From Streptomyces sp. ISL-12 (GTDB taxonomy: Bacteria > Actinomycetota > Actinomycetes > Streptomycetales > Streptomycetaceae), in NCBI RefSeq assembly GCF_018614415.1, contig NZ_JAGGOO010000012.1, forward strand, positions 1 through 64,000: a DNA stretch of 64,000 nt, written 5' to 3'. Below the pieces are notes generated by a model that was not told the DNA's origin, did not search any database, and saw nothing but the letters and a program-made list of their open reading frames with translations. How positions within the stretch are numbered: position 1 is the first letter of the stretch; every line of letters begins with the position of its first letter. Of this stretch, positions 27,283 through 35,041 are shown piece after piece. Made by a program: the position numbers and the translations under genes.

Positions 27283-28554
27283 ATGAGCGATTGGCCCGAG
27301 GGAAGGCCCGGCGACAACGGCGGCCGGTACGGACGCGGCAGCGCGAGCGCGCAGCCCGAGAGCGCCCGCGTGATGCGGCAGGTCCGGCGCGGCCAGTCGC
27401 CGCCCGGACAGGGCCCGGCGGCACCGCCGTACGGCGGGGTGCCGCAGCAGCCGACGTACGTCGACGGCGGCGGCGGACCCGGCGGATACGACAGCGGGTA
27501 CAACACCGGCCAGGTCTACGGCACCCCCGGCGGCCACGGCCCGGCCGGTCCCGGCGGCCCGGGGCGCCCCGCGCCGGACTGGCGCCGCCGGATCAAGTGG
27601 ACCGCGATCACCGTGGCGACCGTGCTGGTCGTCACCAGCGTCGGCACCTACTTCTGGGCCGACTCCAAGCTCAACCGCGACGTCGACCTCTCCAAGGTCA
27701 TCGACCGGCCCGACGCCGGCGAGGGCACCAACTACCTGATCGTCGGCTCCGACAGCCGCGAGGGCATGACCGACGAGGAGAAGAAGGAACTGCACACCGG
27801 TTCCGCCGAGGGCAAGCGCACGGACTCGATGATGATCCTGCACACCGGCGACAACGGCTCCACGCTGGTGTCGCTGCCCCGTGACTCGGACGTCGAGATC
27901 CCCACCTTCAAGGGCTCCGAGTCCGGCAAGACCTACCAGGGCACCGGTCGGCACGTGAAGCTGAACGCCGCGTACGCCGAGGACGGCCCCGAGCTGCTCG
28001 TGCGCACCGTCGAGTACAACACCGGGCTGCGCATCGACCACTACGTCGAGATCGGCTTCGGCGGCTTCGCCAACATCGTGGACGCGGTCGGCGGTGTCAC
28101 CATCGACATCCCGCAGGACATCAAGGACACCAAGTCCGGCGCCGACTTCAAGAAGGGCGAGCAGACCCTGAACGGCGAGGAGGCCCTCGCCTTCGTCCGC
28201 ACCCGGTACGCGCTGGCCGGCTCCGACCTGGACCGCACCAAGAACCAGCAGAAGTTCCTGTCGGCCCTGGCCAACCAGGTCGCCACCCCGTCCACCGTCC
28301 TCAACCCGTTCAAGCTCTACCCGACCATGGGCGCGGGCCTGGACTCCCTCGTCGTCGACAAGGACATGGGCCTGTTCGACCTGGCGGGCATGTTCTGGGC
28401 GATGAAGGGCGTCAGCGGCGGCGACGGCACCTCCATGAACATGCCGATCGCGGGGAACGCCTCCAACGGCAACCTCCAGTGGGACACCGCCAAGGTCAAG
28501 ACGCTGGTCGACGAGCTGAAGAACGACGAGAAGGTCACCGTCTCCGCCGACTGA
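27283..28554 (+). CDS. LCP-family wall-polymer ligase 1 (no LytR_C domain)
   Basis: A 423-residue type II membrane protein. It has a long, glycine/proline-rich cytoplasmic tail (1-100), a TM helix IKWTAITVATVLVVTSVGTY and an extracytoplasmic LytR-CpsA-Psr domain. That domain shows NYLIVGSDSREG, RTDSMMILH, LVSLPRDSDVEIP, LNAAYAEDGP, DHYVEIGFGGFANIVDAVGG and ALAFVRTRYALAGSDLDR. LCP proteins transfer lipid-linked polymers (teichoic acid-like, arabinogalactan-like) onto peptidoglycan. ATG 27283 has no ribosome site. CACACT seven bases before it may be a -10 for a leaderless mRNA. It is the only rightward LCP of the six and converges on the next one. Confidence 0.92.
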   Translation: MSDWPEGRPGDNGGRYGRGSASAQPESARVMRQVRRGQSPPGQGPAAPPYGGVPQQPTYVDGGGGPGGYDSGYNTGQVYGTPGGHGPAGPGGPGRPAPDWRRRIKWTAITVATVLVVTSVGTYFWADSKLNRDVDLSKVIDRPDAGEGTNYLIVGSDSREGMTDEEKKELHTGSAEGKRTDSMMILHTGDNGSTLVSLPRDSDVEIPTFKGSESGKTYQGTGRHVKLNAAYAEDGPELLVRTVEYNTGLRIDHYVEIGFGGFANIVDAVGGVTIDIPQDIKDTKSGADFKKGEQTLNGEEALAFVRTRYALAGSDLDRTKNQQKFLSALANQVATPSTVLNPFKLYPTMGAGLDSLVVDKDMGLFDLAGMFWAMKGVSGGDGTSMNMPIAGNASNGNLQWDTAKVKTLVDELKNDEKVTVSAD

Positions 28555-28565
28555 GACCGGCCGGT

Positions 28566-28589
28566 GCCGGCCGGGTGCTCCCGGCCGGC
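28566..28589. terminator. Bidirectional hairpin between convergent LCP genes
   Basis: Perfect ten-base arms GCCGGCCGGG and CCCGGCCGGC around a TGCT loop, centred in the 43-base gap between the stops of LCP 1 and LCP 2. Confidence 0.8.
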
Positions 28590-28597
28590 CGCCCGCC

Positions 28598-30097
28598 TCA
28601 GCGCTCGCCGCACACCACCTCGTCGCCCCGGACCACCGCACCCGTCCCGGTGTCCCGCGCCGGCTCCGCCGGCCGCACCTCGCGGACCTTCACGAAGTCG
28701 GCGCCCGCGATCACCCTCAGCGTGGCGCCCTGGCCCTCGACCGGCCGCAGCTCGGCTCCGGGCAGGGCCGCGGCCAGCGACTTCGCCGAGTTGTCCCAGC
28801 GCGGGTCGTAGACGACGACGGTCCGCCGCACGGTGGGCTCCGGAGCGTTCACCGGGGCGCCCGTGGTGCGGAAACCGGCCTGTGCCAGCGCCTGGTCGAC
28901 GCGCTTGCCGAGCCCGGCCGTACGGGTGCCGTTGGCGACCTGCACGCTGATCCGCCCGGGGTCGACCGGCACCCGGGGCACCGAGGAGCCGGGCGCGGAC
29001 TTCGGCTCCGGCACGGCCAGCGGACGGTCCTCGCGCAGCGCCGCGAACAGCCGGCCGGCCGCGGCGTCGTCCCACTTCACGGTCGAGCCGACGCCCTTCA
29101 CGGCGTACTCGGTCCGCGCGACGGGGACGGTCGTGAACTCGGACGAGGACGGCGAGAAGTTCCGCATCGCGCGGCCCAAAGCCAGCAGTTCGTCGGCGCC
29201 GAAGCCCTTGTCGGCGCGGACCGAGCCCAGCACCGCCCGGGTCACGTCCCGGAACTTCACCGGGTTCAGCAGGATGCCGGAGGAGGTCGCCCGGTCGATG
29301 ACGGCCGCCATGAAACGCTGCTGGCGCCGCATCCGGCTCAGGTCGGAGGCCCCGTCCAGGTGGCGGGAGCGGACGTACTGGAGGGCCTGTCCGCCCTTCA
29401 GGGTGTGCGTGCCGGCCGGCAGGTCCAGGCCGGTGTGGCTGTCCTTCAGCGGCCGCGCGGTGCAGATCCGTACGCCGCCGAGCACGTCGACCGTCTTCAT
29501 GAAGCTGGTGAAGTCGACCTCCAGATAGTGGTCGATCTTCACACGGGTCATGGACTCCACCGTGCGCACGGTCAGCTGCGGGCCGCCCTCGGCGTACGCC
29601 GCGTTCAGCTTCAGCGGGTGGCCCTCGTGCCGCTTGCCGGTGGTGCGGTCGGTGTGCGGCGGGGTCCGGGCGTAGGAGTCGCGCGGCAGGCTGACCACGC
29701 TCGCCCGCCTCCGGTCCGCCGAGAGGTGCACGATCATGATCGTGTCAGTGCAGTGGCAGGGCTCGCCGCCCAGCCGGAACCGGCGCCGCTCCTGCTCGGA
29801 GATCCGGTCCCGGCCGTCGGTGCCGACCAGCAGGACGTTCATGCCGTGACCGGCCCGCGGGCGGTTCTTCATGTCCTTGAAGGCGTCGACCCGGTCGATG
29901 TCGGAGTCCAGCCCGGTCAGCACCGCGTGCCCGATCCCGGCCGAGGCGAGCACCACCACCGACAGCGCGGTCGACATCCGTACGGCCCAGCGCGGCTTCC
30001 TCCGCCGCGCGGGCGCGCGACGGACGGTGCGCGCCCCTGGCCGCTCCGGGGGCGCGGCCGGGACCCGGGGGGCGGGGGAGCGGGGCGGCGTGGACAA
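28598..30097 (-). CDS. LCP-family wall-polymer ligase 2 with LytR_C domain
   Basis: A 499-residue LCP protein with a basic cytoplasmic N-terminus, a TM helix (about 40-60, STALSVVVLASAGIGHAVL), the LCP domain and a C-terminal LytR_C domain (about 385-480, RISVQVANGTRTAGL). Landmarks: NVLLVGTDGRDR, CTDTIMIVHLSADR, VSLPRDSYA, LNAAYAEGGPQL, DHYLEVDFTSFMKTVDVLGG, ALQYVRSRHLDGASDLSRMRRQQ. A CHC motif stands where siblings have RTD or HAD. Start is TTG, six bases after GGAGGTG, a clear case. It is divergent from the glycosyltransferase at 30250. Confidence 0.92.
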   Translation of the reverse strand: MSTPPRSPAPRVPAAPPERPGARTVRRAPARRRKPRWAVRMSTALSVVVLASAGIGHAVLTGLDSDIDRVDAFKDMKNRPRAGHGMNVLLVGTDGRDRISEQERRRFRLGGEPCHCTDTIMIVHLSADRRRASVVSLPRDSYARTPPHTDRTTGKRHEGHPLKLNAAYAEGGPQLTVRTVESMTRVKIDHYLEVDFTSFMKTVDVLGGVRICTARPLKDSHTGLDLPAGTHTLKGGQALQYVRSRHLDGASDLSRMRRQQRFMAAVIDRATSSGILLNPVKFRDVTRAVLGSVRADKGFGADELLALGRAMRNFSPSSSEFTTVPVARTEYAVKGVGSTVKWDDAAAGRLFAALREDRPLAVPEPKSAPGSSVPRVPVDPGRISVQVANGTRTAGLGKRVDQALAQAGFRTTGAPVNAPEPTVRRTVVVYDPRWDNSAKSLAAALPGAELRPVEGQGATLRVIAGADFVKVREVRPAEPARDTGTGAVVRGDEVVCGER

Positions 30098-30235
30098 GGG
30101 GACACCTCCGCGAGGACAGTCCCTGGTGTGCCGGGACGGTGTGCCGGACGTGGGATCTTGAGCACCGTAGGCCCATACGATCTGCGGACCGGGGCAGGGG
30201 ACCCCGCGGCGCGCACCGGTGTCCCCCGTTCGCGG

Positions 30236-30241
30236 TAACGT
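30236..30241 (+). promoter_or_regulatory. -10 box TAACGT eight bases before the glycosyltransferase ATG
   Basis: TAACGT is followed by eight bases and ATG 30250, with no ribosome site between. This implies a leaderless transcript. Confidence 0.4.
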
Positions 30242-30249
30242 GAGCCCCG

Positions 30250-31302
30250 ATGAACGCCAAGTCCGACGTGCGGCTCCCCGCCGTTTCCGTGATCATGCCC
30301 GTCCTCAACGAGGAACGTCATCTGCGCGGCGCCGTCCAGGCCATCCTCGCCCAGGAGTATCCGGGCGAGATGGAGGTCGTGATCGCCGTCGGTCCGTCCG
30401 CGGACCGTACGGAGGAGATCGCCGCCGAACTCGTCCGCGAGGATCCCCGCGTCCACGTGGTCCCGAACCCGACCGGCCGTACGCCCGCCGCGCTGAACGC
30501 CGCGATCAAGGCGTCCCGGCACCCGGTCGTGGTCCGCGTCGACGGCCACGGCATGCTGTCGCCGGGCTACATCGCCACGGCGGTACGGCTCCTGGAGGAG
30601 ACCGGCGCGCAGAACGTCGGCGGCATCATGCACGCCGAGGGCGAGAACGACTGGGAGCACGCCGTCGCCGCCGCCATGACGTCGAAGATCGGCGTCGGCA
30701 ACGCGGCCTTCCACACCGGCGGCGAGGCCGCCCCGGCCGAGACCGTCTACCTCGGCGTCTTCCGCCGCGAGGCGCTGGAGCGGCAGGGCGGCTACAACGA
30801 GGAGTTCATCCGCGCCCAGGACTGGGAGCTGAACTTCCGCATCCGCGAGGCCGGCGGGCTGATCTGGTTCTCGCCCGAGCTGAAGGTCTCCTACCGGCCC
30901 CGGCCGAGCGTGAAGGCGCTGGCCAAGCAGTACAAGGACTACGGCCGCTGGCGGCACGTCGTCGCCCGCTACCACTCCGGCTCCATCAACCTGCGCTACC
31001 TCGCCCCGCCGACCGCCGTGTGCGCGATAGCCGCCGGGATCGTGGTGGGCGCGGTGCTCACCCCGTGGGGCTTCGTGATACCCGGCGGCTACCTGGCGGC
31101 GATCGTCGCCGGGTCGCTGCCCGCCGGGAAGGGGCTGCCGCTCAAGGCCCGCCTCCAGATCCCGGTGGCCCTGGCGACCATGCACATGTCGTGGGGCTGG
31201 GGCTTCCTGACCAGCCCGAAGTCGCTGGCCCGCAAGGTGATCGCCTCGCGGCGGGCGGCGGTGCTGCCGGACGCCGACGCGGACACCGCCGGCGCCCACT
31301 GA
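30250..31302 (+). CDS. Membrane-bound family-2 glycosyltransferase (ExoA-like)
   Basis: A 350-residue inverting glycosyltransferase. The GT-A domain starts PAVSVIMPVLNEERHL, with the DXD-region VVVRVDGHGMLSPGY and the acceptor-site AQDWELNFRIREAGG. Near the C-terminus are at least two TM helices (TAVCAIAAGIVVGAVL and a following VIPGGYLAAIVAGSLP). The nearest architecture I recall is the succinoglycan glycosyltransferase ExoA, so a lipid-linked sugar acceptor is likely. It sits inside the LCP cluster and may build part of the polymer that the LCP proteins attach. It ends two bases from the convergent LCP 3 stop. Confidence 0.9.
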   Translation: MNAKSDVRLPAVSVIMPVLNEERHLRGAVQAILAQEYPGEMEVVIAVGPSADRTEEIAAELVREDPRVHVVPNPTGRTPAALNAAIKASRHPVVVRVDGHGMLSPGYIATAVRLLEETGAQNVGGIMHAEGENDWEHAVAAAMTSKIGVGNAAFHTGGEAAPAETVYLGVFRREALERQGGYNEEFIRAQDWELNFRIREAGGLIWFSPELKVSYRPRPSVKALAKQYKDYGRWRHVVARYHSGSINLRYLAPPTAVCAIAAGIVVGAVLTPWGFVIPGGYLAAIVAGSLPAGKGLPLKARLQIPVALATMHMSWGWGFLTSPKSLARKVIASRRAAVLPDADADTAGAH

Positions 31303-31304
31303 GG

Positions 31305-32888
31305 TCAGGACCAGGTGAACGCCGGGTTCACGTGCATGCAGGCCGACTCGTCGGCGCCGTTGAGGGCCTCCGCCGACTTCGGCGTGGTGTTGTCCTCCTT
31401 CGGCGCCTCGTAGTCACCGTCGTCCCGCCAGTCGGCGCCGACGACGAGCGTCACGCCGGTGACGGAGGTCGACTTCTTCACCGCACTCGACGGGATGCCC
31501 AGCGACTCGGCGACCCGCAGGGCGTCGCCCTCCAGGTCGGCGCTCGGGTAGCGGACGACCGTGGTCTCCTCGCCGGTGTACGCGCCCTGGTCCACGACCG
31601 CCTTGCCGAAGCCGTCCGCCACCAGCGCGTCCGCCACCGCGCCCGCCCGCCCGCCGGCCGCGCCCTGGGTCTCGGTGGCGGTGCCGTTGCGCACCTGCAC
31701 GGCGATCTCGCCGTCGGCGGCGGCCGGGTCGTCCGGTGTCCCGGACGCCGCCGCCTTCTCCGTCTTGTCCTTCGCGTCCTTGCCGTCCAGCGCGATGTCC
31801 TCCCGCACCAGCCGGAAGAGCTGCTCGGCGTCCTCGGTGGGCTCGACGCGTGAGCCCACGTAGCGGTTGGGCATCGTCGTCATGGTGATCCGCTTCGGCT
31901 CGACCTTGCGCAGCTCGTTGCTGAGGTCGTAGAGCTTCTTGACGGTGTCCAGGCCGGAGTCGACGGTGAGTGCCCCGGTGGCCTCCTCGGCCAGCCTGCG
32001 CAGCTTGCCCGGGCTGCTCAGGGTGGCGTTCTCGCGCAGCACGCGGACCATCGAGTTCATGTACATGTGCTGCGCCTTGGCGCGGGCCAGGTCGCTGCCG
32101 TCCTCGAAGCCGTACCGGGTGCGCAGCCACTGCAGGGCCTGCTCGCCCTTGATGGAGTGGGTGCCCTTCTCCAGCTTCAGCCCGGAGCCGTGGCCCTCGC
32201 TGTCCCGGGAGTGGATGTTGGCGTCCACGCACACCGGGACGCCGCCGATGGCGTCCGCCATCGACACCACGCCGGAGAAGTCGACCATGACGAAGTGGTC
32301 GATGTGGATGCCGGTCAGCTCCTGCCAGGTGGCGACCGTGCAGCCGGGGCCGCCGTGGCCGAGGCTCTGGTTGGTCATCGTCCGGCCGTCGCTCGCCGGG
32401 TAGACGGTCCCGTCGTCGGGGTCGGTGCACTTGGGGATCTGCACCAGGGTGTCGCGGGGCATGCTGACCACCGACATGTTGGTGCGGTCGGCCGAGAGGT
32501 GCACCAGCATCTGGACGTCCGCGAGCGGTGCCGAGCCGAACGTCTCCTTGGCGCCGCCGAGTTTCTGGTTCTCCTCGGTGTCCCGCGCGTCGGAGCCGAT
32601 GACCAGGATGTTCAGCGGGGTCTGCCCGGCCGCGTTCGGCGTCGGCTCGGCGACCTTGCTGTCGCCGAGGTTCAGCTCGTCCTTCTTGATGTTGCCGTTG
32701 AGGTGGCGGTAGTAGAGGTAGCCGGCGCCGGCCGTGGCGCATATCACCACGGCGAGGGTGATCGCGGTCCAGCGGAGCGCGCGCCTGCGGCGACGGCGGC
32801 GCGGGCGGGGCCCGCCGTCCTCCCCGTCGCCGGCGTCACCGGCGTCACCGGGTGCGCCGGTGACGGGTGCGCTGTTGTCCGTCTTCAC
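31305..32888 (-). CDS. LCP-family wall-polymer ligase 3 with LytR_C domain
   Basis: A 527-residue LCP protein with an arginine-rich cytoplasmic patch (RPRRRRRRRALRW), a TM helix TAITLAVVICATAGAGYLYY, the LCP domain and LytR_C. Motifs: NILVIGSDARDTEE, MLVHLSADRTNMSVVSMPRD, DHFVMVDFSGVVSMADAIGG, ALQWLRTRYGFEDGSDLAR and C-terminal IAVQVRNGTATETQG. The usual acidic dyad before the MLVH strand reads LADVQ. GTG 32888 has GGAGG eight bases upstream; a GTG 11 codons earlier precedes that site. It lies 64 bases after LCP 4 on the same strand, probably co-transcribed. Confidence 0.9.
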   Translation of the reverse strand: MKTDNSAPVTGAPGDAGDAGDGEDGGPRPRRRRRRRALRWTAITLAVVICATAGAGYLYYRHLNGNIKKDELNLGDSKVAEPTPNAAGQTPLNILVIGSDARDTEENQKLGGAKETFGSAPLADVQMLVHLSADRTNMSVVSMPRDTLVQIPKCTDPDDGTVYPASDGRTMTNQSLGHGGPGCTVATWQELTGIHIDHFVMVDFSGVVSMADAIGGVPVCVDANIHSRDSEGHGSGLKLEKGTHSIKGEQALQWLRTRYGFEDGSDLARAKAQHMYMNSMVRVLRENATLSSPGKLRRLAEEATGALTVDSGLDTVKKLYDLSNELRKVEPKRITMTTMPNRYVGSRVEPTEDAEQLFRLVREDIALDGKDAKDKTEKAAASGTPDDPAAADGEIAVQVRNGTATETQGAAGGRAGAVADALVADGFGKAVVDQGAYTGEETTVVRYPSADLEGDALRVAESLGIPSSAVKKSTSVTGVTLVVGADWRDDGDYEAPKEDNTTPKSAEALNGADESACMHVNPAFTWS

Positions 32889-32952
32889 TGCGTGTCCCTC
32901 CCCGCCCACGGGCGGCGGCACCGCGCCGCCGCCCGAGCCGCCCCGGTCGCGT

Positions 32953-34707
32953 TCAACTGGCGCACTTCACCTGGTCGGCCGTGGTCTTGTTCTTCACCTG
33001 CGTCGAAGCGGACGAGGCGTTGAGCTTCACGCCGGCGCCCTTGAAGTCCTTGCCCAGGGTCAAGGTCATCGTCGGCAGTCCCTGGGCGTTGGTGACGCTC
33101 TCGCCGGGCTTCATGGCCGAGCCGGACAGGCCGAGCAGGTCGGCGAGGCGGCGGGCCTGGTCGGCCTGGTCGGGGTCGTACTCCAGCTGGGTCTTGGCGA
33201 GGTCCTTCTCCGCGTTGCCGCCGTTCTCGGACTTGGTGACACCGGCCGTGCCCTGGAGCCAGTTGAGTTCGTACTGCGCGCTGCCGTCGGCGGCCCCGCC
33301 GTTGAGGACGCGGACGCGGACCTCCGAGGCGTCCGCCTTGGTGCCCTTGAGGCGGGCGGCGACGGCGGCCTTCTCCTTCTTCTCCCGCTGCTCGACCTCG
33401 GTCAGGGAGACGTCGTTCTTGATCAGGTCGAAGAGCTGGGGGGCCTCCGACTGCCGTAGCACCACCGTGGCCTTGACCGTCTCCGCGGGGTTGTCGTCGA
33501 CCGGCACCGTCGTGAACGAGATGTTCTTCGTCGGCACCTTCTTCAGCTCCAGGGCGATGTCCTTGAGCGTGCCGACGTTGCCGATGGCGCTGTCGACGGT
33601 GAGCGCCTTGGTCGCGGCCTCGGCCAGCTTCAGCAGCTTCGTGGGGCTGGTGAGGGTGTCGCCGGAGGACATCTTGCGCATCAGCGAGCCGAGGAACTGC
33701 TGCTGTACCCCGATCCGGTCCAGGTCGCCCCGGTTGCCGAAGGAGTGCCGGGTGCGGAGGAAGGCGAGGGCCTGCTCGCCCTTCACCGTGGACTCGCCGG
33801 CCTTCAGCTTGAGCTTGGACTCCTTGTCGTCGACGGCGTGGCTCACGCACACCTCCACGCCGTCGACCGCGGTGGTCAGCGTCTTGACCGCGTTGAAGTC
33901 GGCCATCATGAAGTGGTCGGGCTTGATGCCGGTCACCGCCTCGACGGTCCGCATCGTGCAGCCCGGGTCCCGGCCGTCCTGGCCCAGGCTGTTGTTGAAG
34001 CGCTGGCCGGTGGTGCCGGGGATGACCTTCGTCGAGCCGTCCTCCTGCTCGGTCGGGCAGTCCGGGATGTCGACGATCAGGTCCCGGGGGATGCTCAGCG
34101 CGGTCGCGTTGGAGCGGTCCTTGGCGACGTGCAGCAGGATGTTGGTGTCGGCGTGCCCGACGCTGCCGGTGTCGCCGTAGCCCTCGTTGCCCGCGCCGGT
34201 GCGTTTGTCGGTGCCGATGATGAGGATGTTGAACGCCTCGTTCTTGCGGAAGCTGCTCGCGCCCGCGTCACCGACGTCCGTCGTGGCGACGTTGCCCTCC
34301 AGGTGCTTGAGGTAGAAGTAGCCGCCGGTGCCGGCCGCGAGGATCACGAAGGCCATCGTGCCGCCGGTCCACAGCAGGACCTTGCCGGCCTTGCCCTTCT
34401 TCTTCTCCGGGCGGCGTCCGCGCCGGCCGGGCGGCGTCTCCTCCGGGCCGGTGGGGCGTCTTCGCTGGGGCGGGACGTCACGGCCGGGGCCGGGAGTGGT
34501 CCGGGGGCCGGGCACGCCTGCGGGTGGCCCGGCGGGCGAGCCCGGGGGCGAGGTGGTGCGGGGGTTCTGCTGCCGGGGCCAGGACGGCTCCGGCTGCTGC
34601 GGTGCGGACTGCGGCATTCGCAGTTCGTATTCGCCGGTCTGCGGGTTGCGTACCCACTGGTCTGCGGGGTCCACGTCCTCCGCCCGCCCACGGCCTTGCG
34701 CGTCCAC
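32953..34707 (-). CDS. LCP-family wall-polymer ligase 4 with LytR_C domain
   Basis: A 584-residue LCP protein and close paralogue of LCP 5. The cytoplasmic tail has DPADQWVRNPQTGEYELR and a KKK-rich patch, then a TM helix (VLLWTGGTMAFVILAAGTGG). The LCP domain has NILIIGTDKRTGAGNEGYG, HADTNILLHVAKDR, LSIPRDLIVDIPDCP, DHFMMADFNAVKTLTTAVDG and ALAFLRTRHSFGNRGDLDR. LytR_C follows. The frame is open 23 codons further. The GTG at 34707 is preferred because CGACGGAGGATTCGGACAAC followed by CGTGGA is conserved in front of both paralogues. A TAATGT -10 about 125 bases upstream is also shared in form. Confidence 0.9.
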   Translation of the reverse strand: MDAQGRGRAEDVDPADQWVRNPQTGEYELRMPQSAPQQPEPSWPRQQNPRTTSPPGSPAGPPAGVPGPRTTPGPGRDVPPQRRRPTGPEETPPGRRGRRPEKKKGKAGKVLLWTGGTMAFVILAAGTGGYFYLKHLEGNVATTDVGDAGASSFRKNEAFNILIIGTDKRTGAGNEGYGDTGSVGHADTNILLHVAKDRSNATALSIPRDLIVDIPDCPTEQEDGSTKVIPGTTGQRFNNSLGQDGRDPGCTMRTVEAVTGIKPDHFMMADFNAVKTLTTAVDGVEVCVSHAVDDKESKLKLKAGESTVKGEQALAFLRTRHSFGNRGDLDRIGVQQQFLGSLMRKMSSGDTLTSPTKLLKLAEAATKALTVDSAIGNVGTLKDIALELKKVPTKNISFTTVPVDDNPAETVKATVVLRQSEAPQLFDLIKNDVSLTEVEQREKKEKAAVAARLKGTKADASEVRVRVLNGGAADGSAQYELNWLQGTAGVTKSENGGNAEKDLAKTQLEYDPDQADQARRLADLLGLSGSAMKPGESVTNAQGLPTMTLTLGKDFKGAGVKLNASSASTQVKNKTTADQVKCAS

Positions 34708-34814
34708 GGTTGTCCGAATCCTCCGTCGGGAGCCACGCGGCACCTTGTCCGGAAGGTGCGCGGTCAGAATCAGCAAGTGCGCGACGCCGGGCGGGCCGCA
34801 CGGCAGTGGGCACG

Positions 34815-34851
34815 GTGAGCGCTGTGAGCGCTCACATTATCCGCCTGGTTC
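34815..34851 (-). promoter_or_regulatory. Promoter/operator of LCP 4
   Basis: Read leftward, GAACCAGGCGGATAATGTGAGCG contains a TAATGT -10 (34839-34834). A perfect inverted repeat GTGAGCGC/GCGCTCAC (34815-34835, five-base loop) overlaps the -10 and start point. The same GAACNRGGCGGNTARTGTGAGCG pattern precedes LCP 5. The surrounding 334-base gap (34708-35041) holds nothing else I can name. Confidence 0.5.
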
Positions 34852-35041
34852 AGCGTCGAACGACTATGGGTGTCTCTCGGCATCCAGGTGGTTCAGGGAC
34901 ACCCTCCCCGCGTGTGCGCACCGCTCAGTGACATCCCGGTCTCCGCCCTTGTGACGTGTCCACCATGAGGTGGACGAACGGCGGCCCCGATGGGTTGTAC
35001 GCCGGAGCCGCCCTGTCAGACGTGAGACGTGGCCGCGGGGT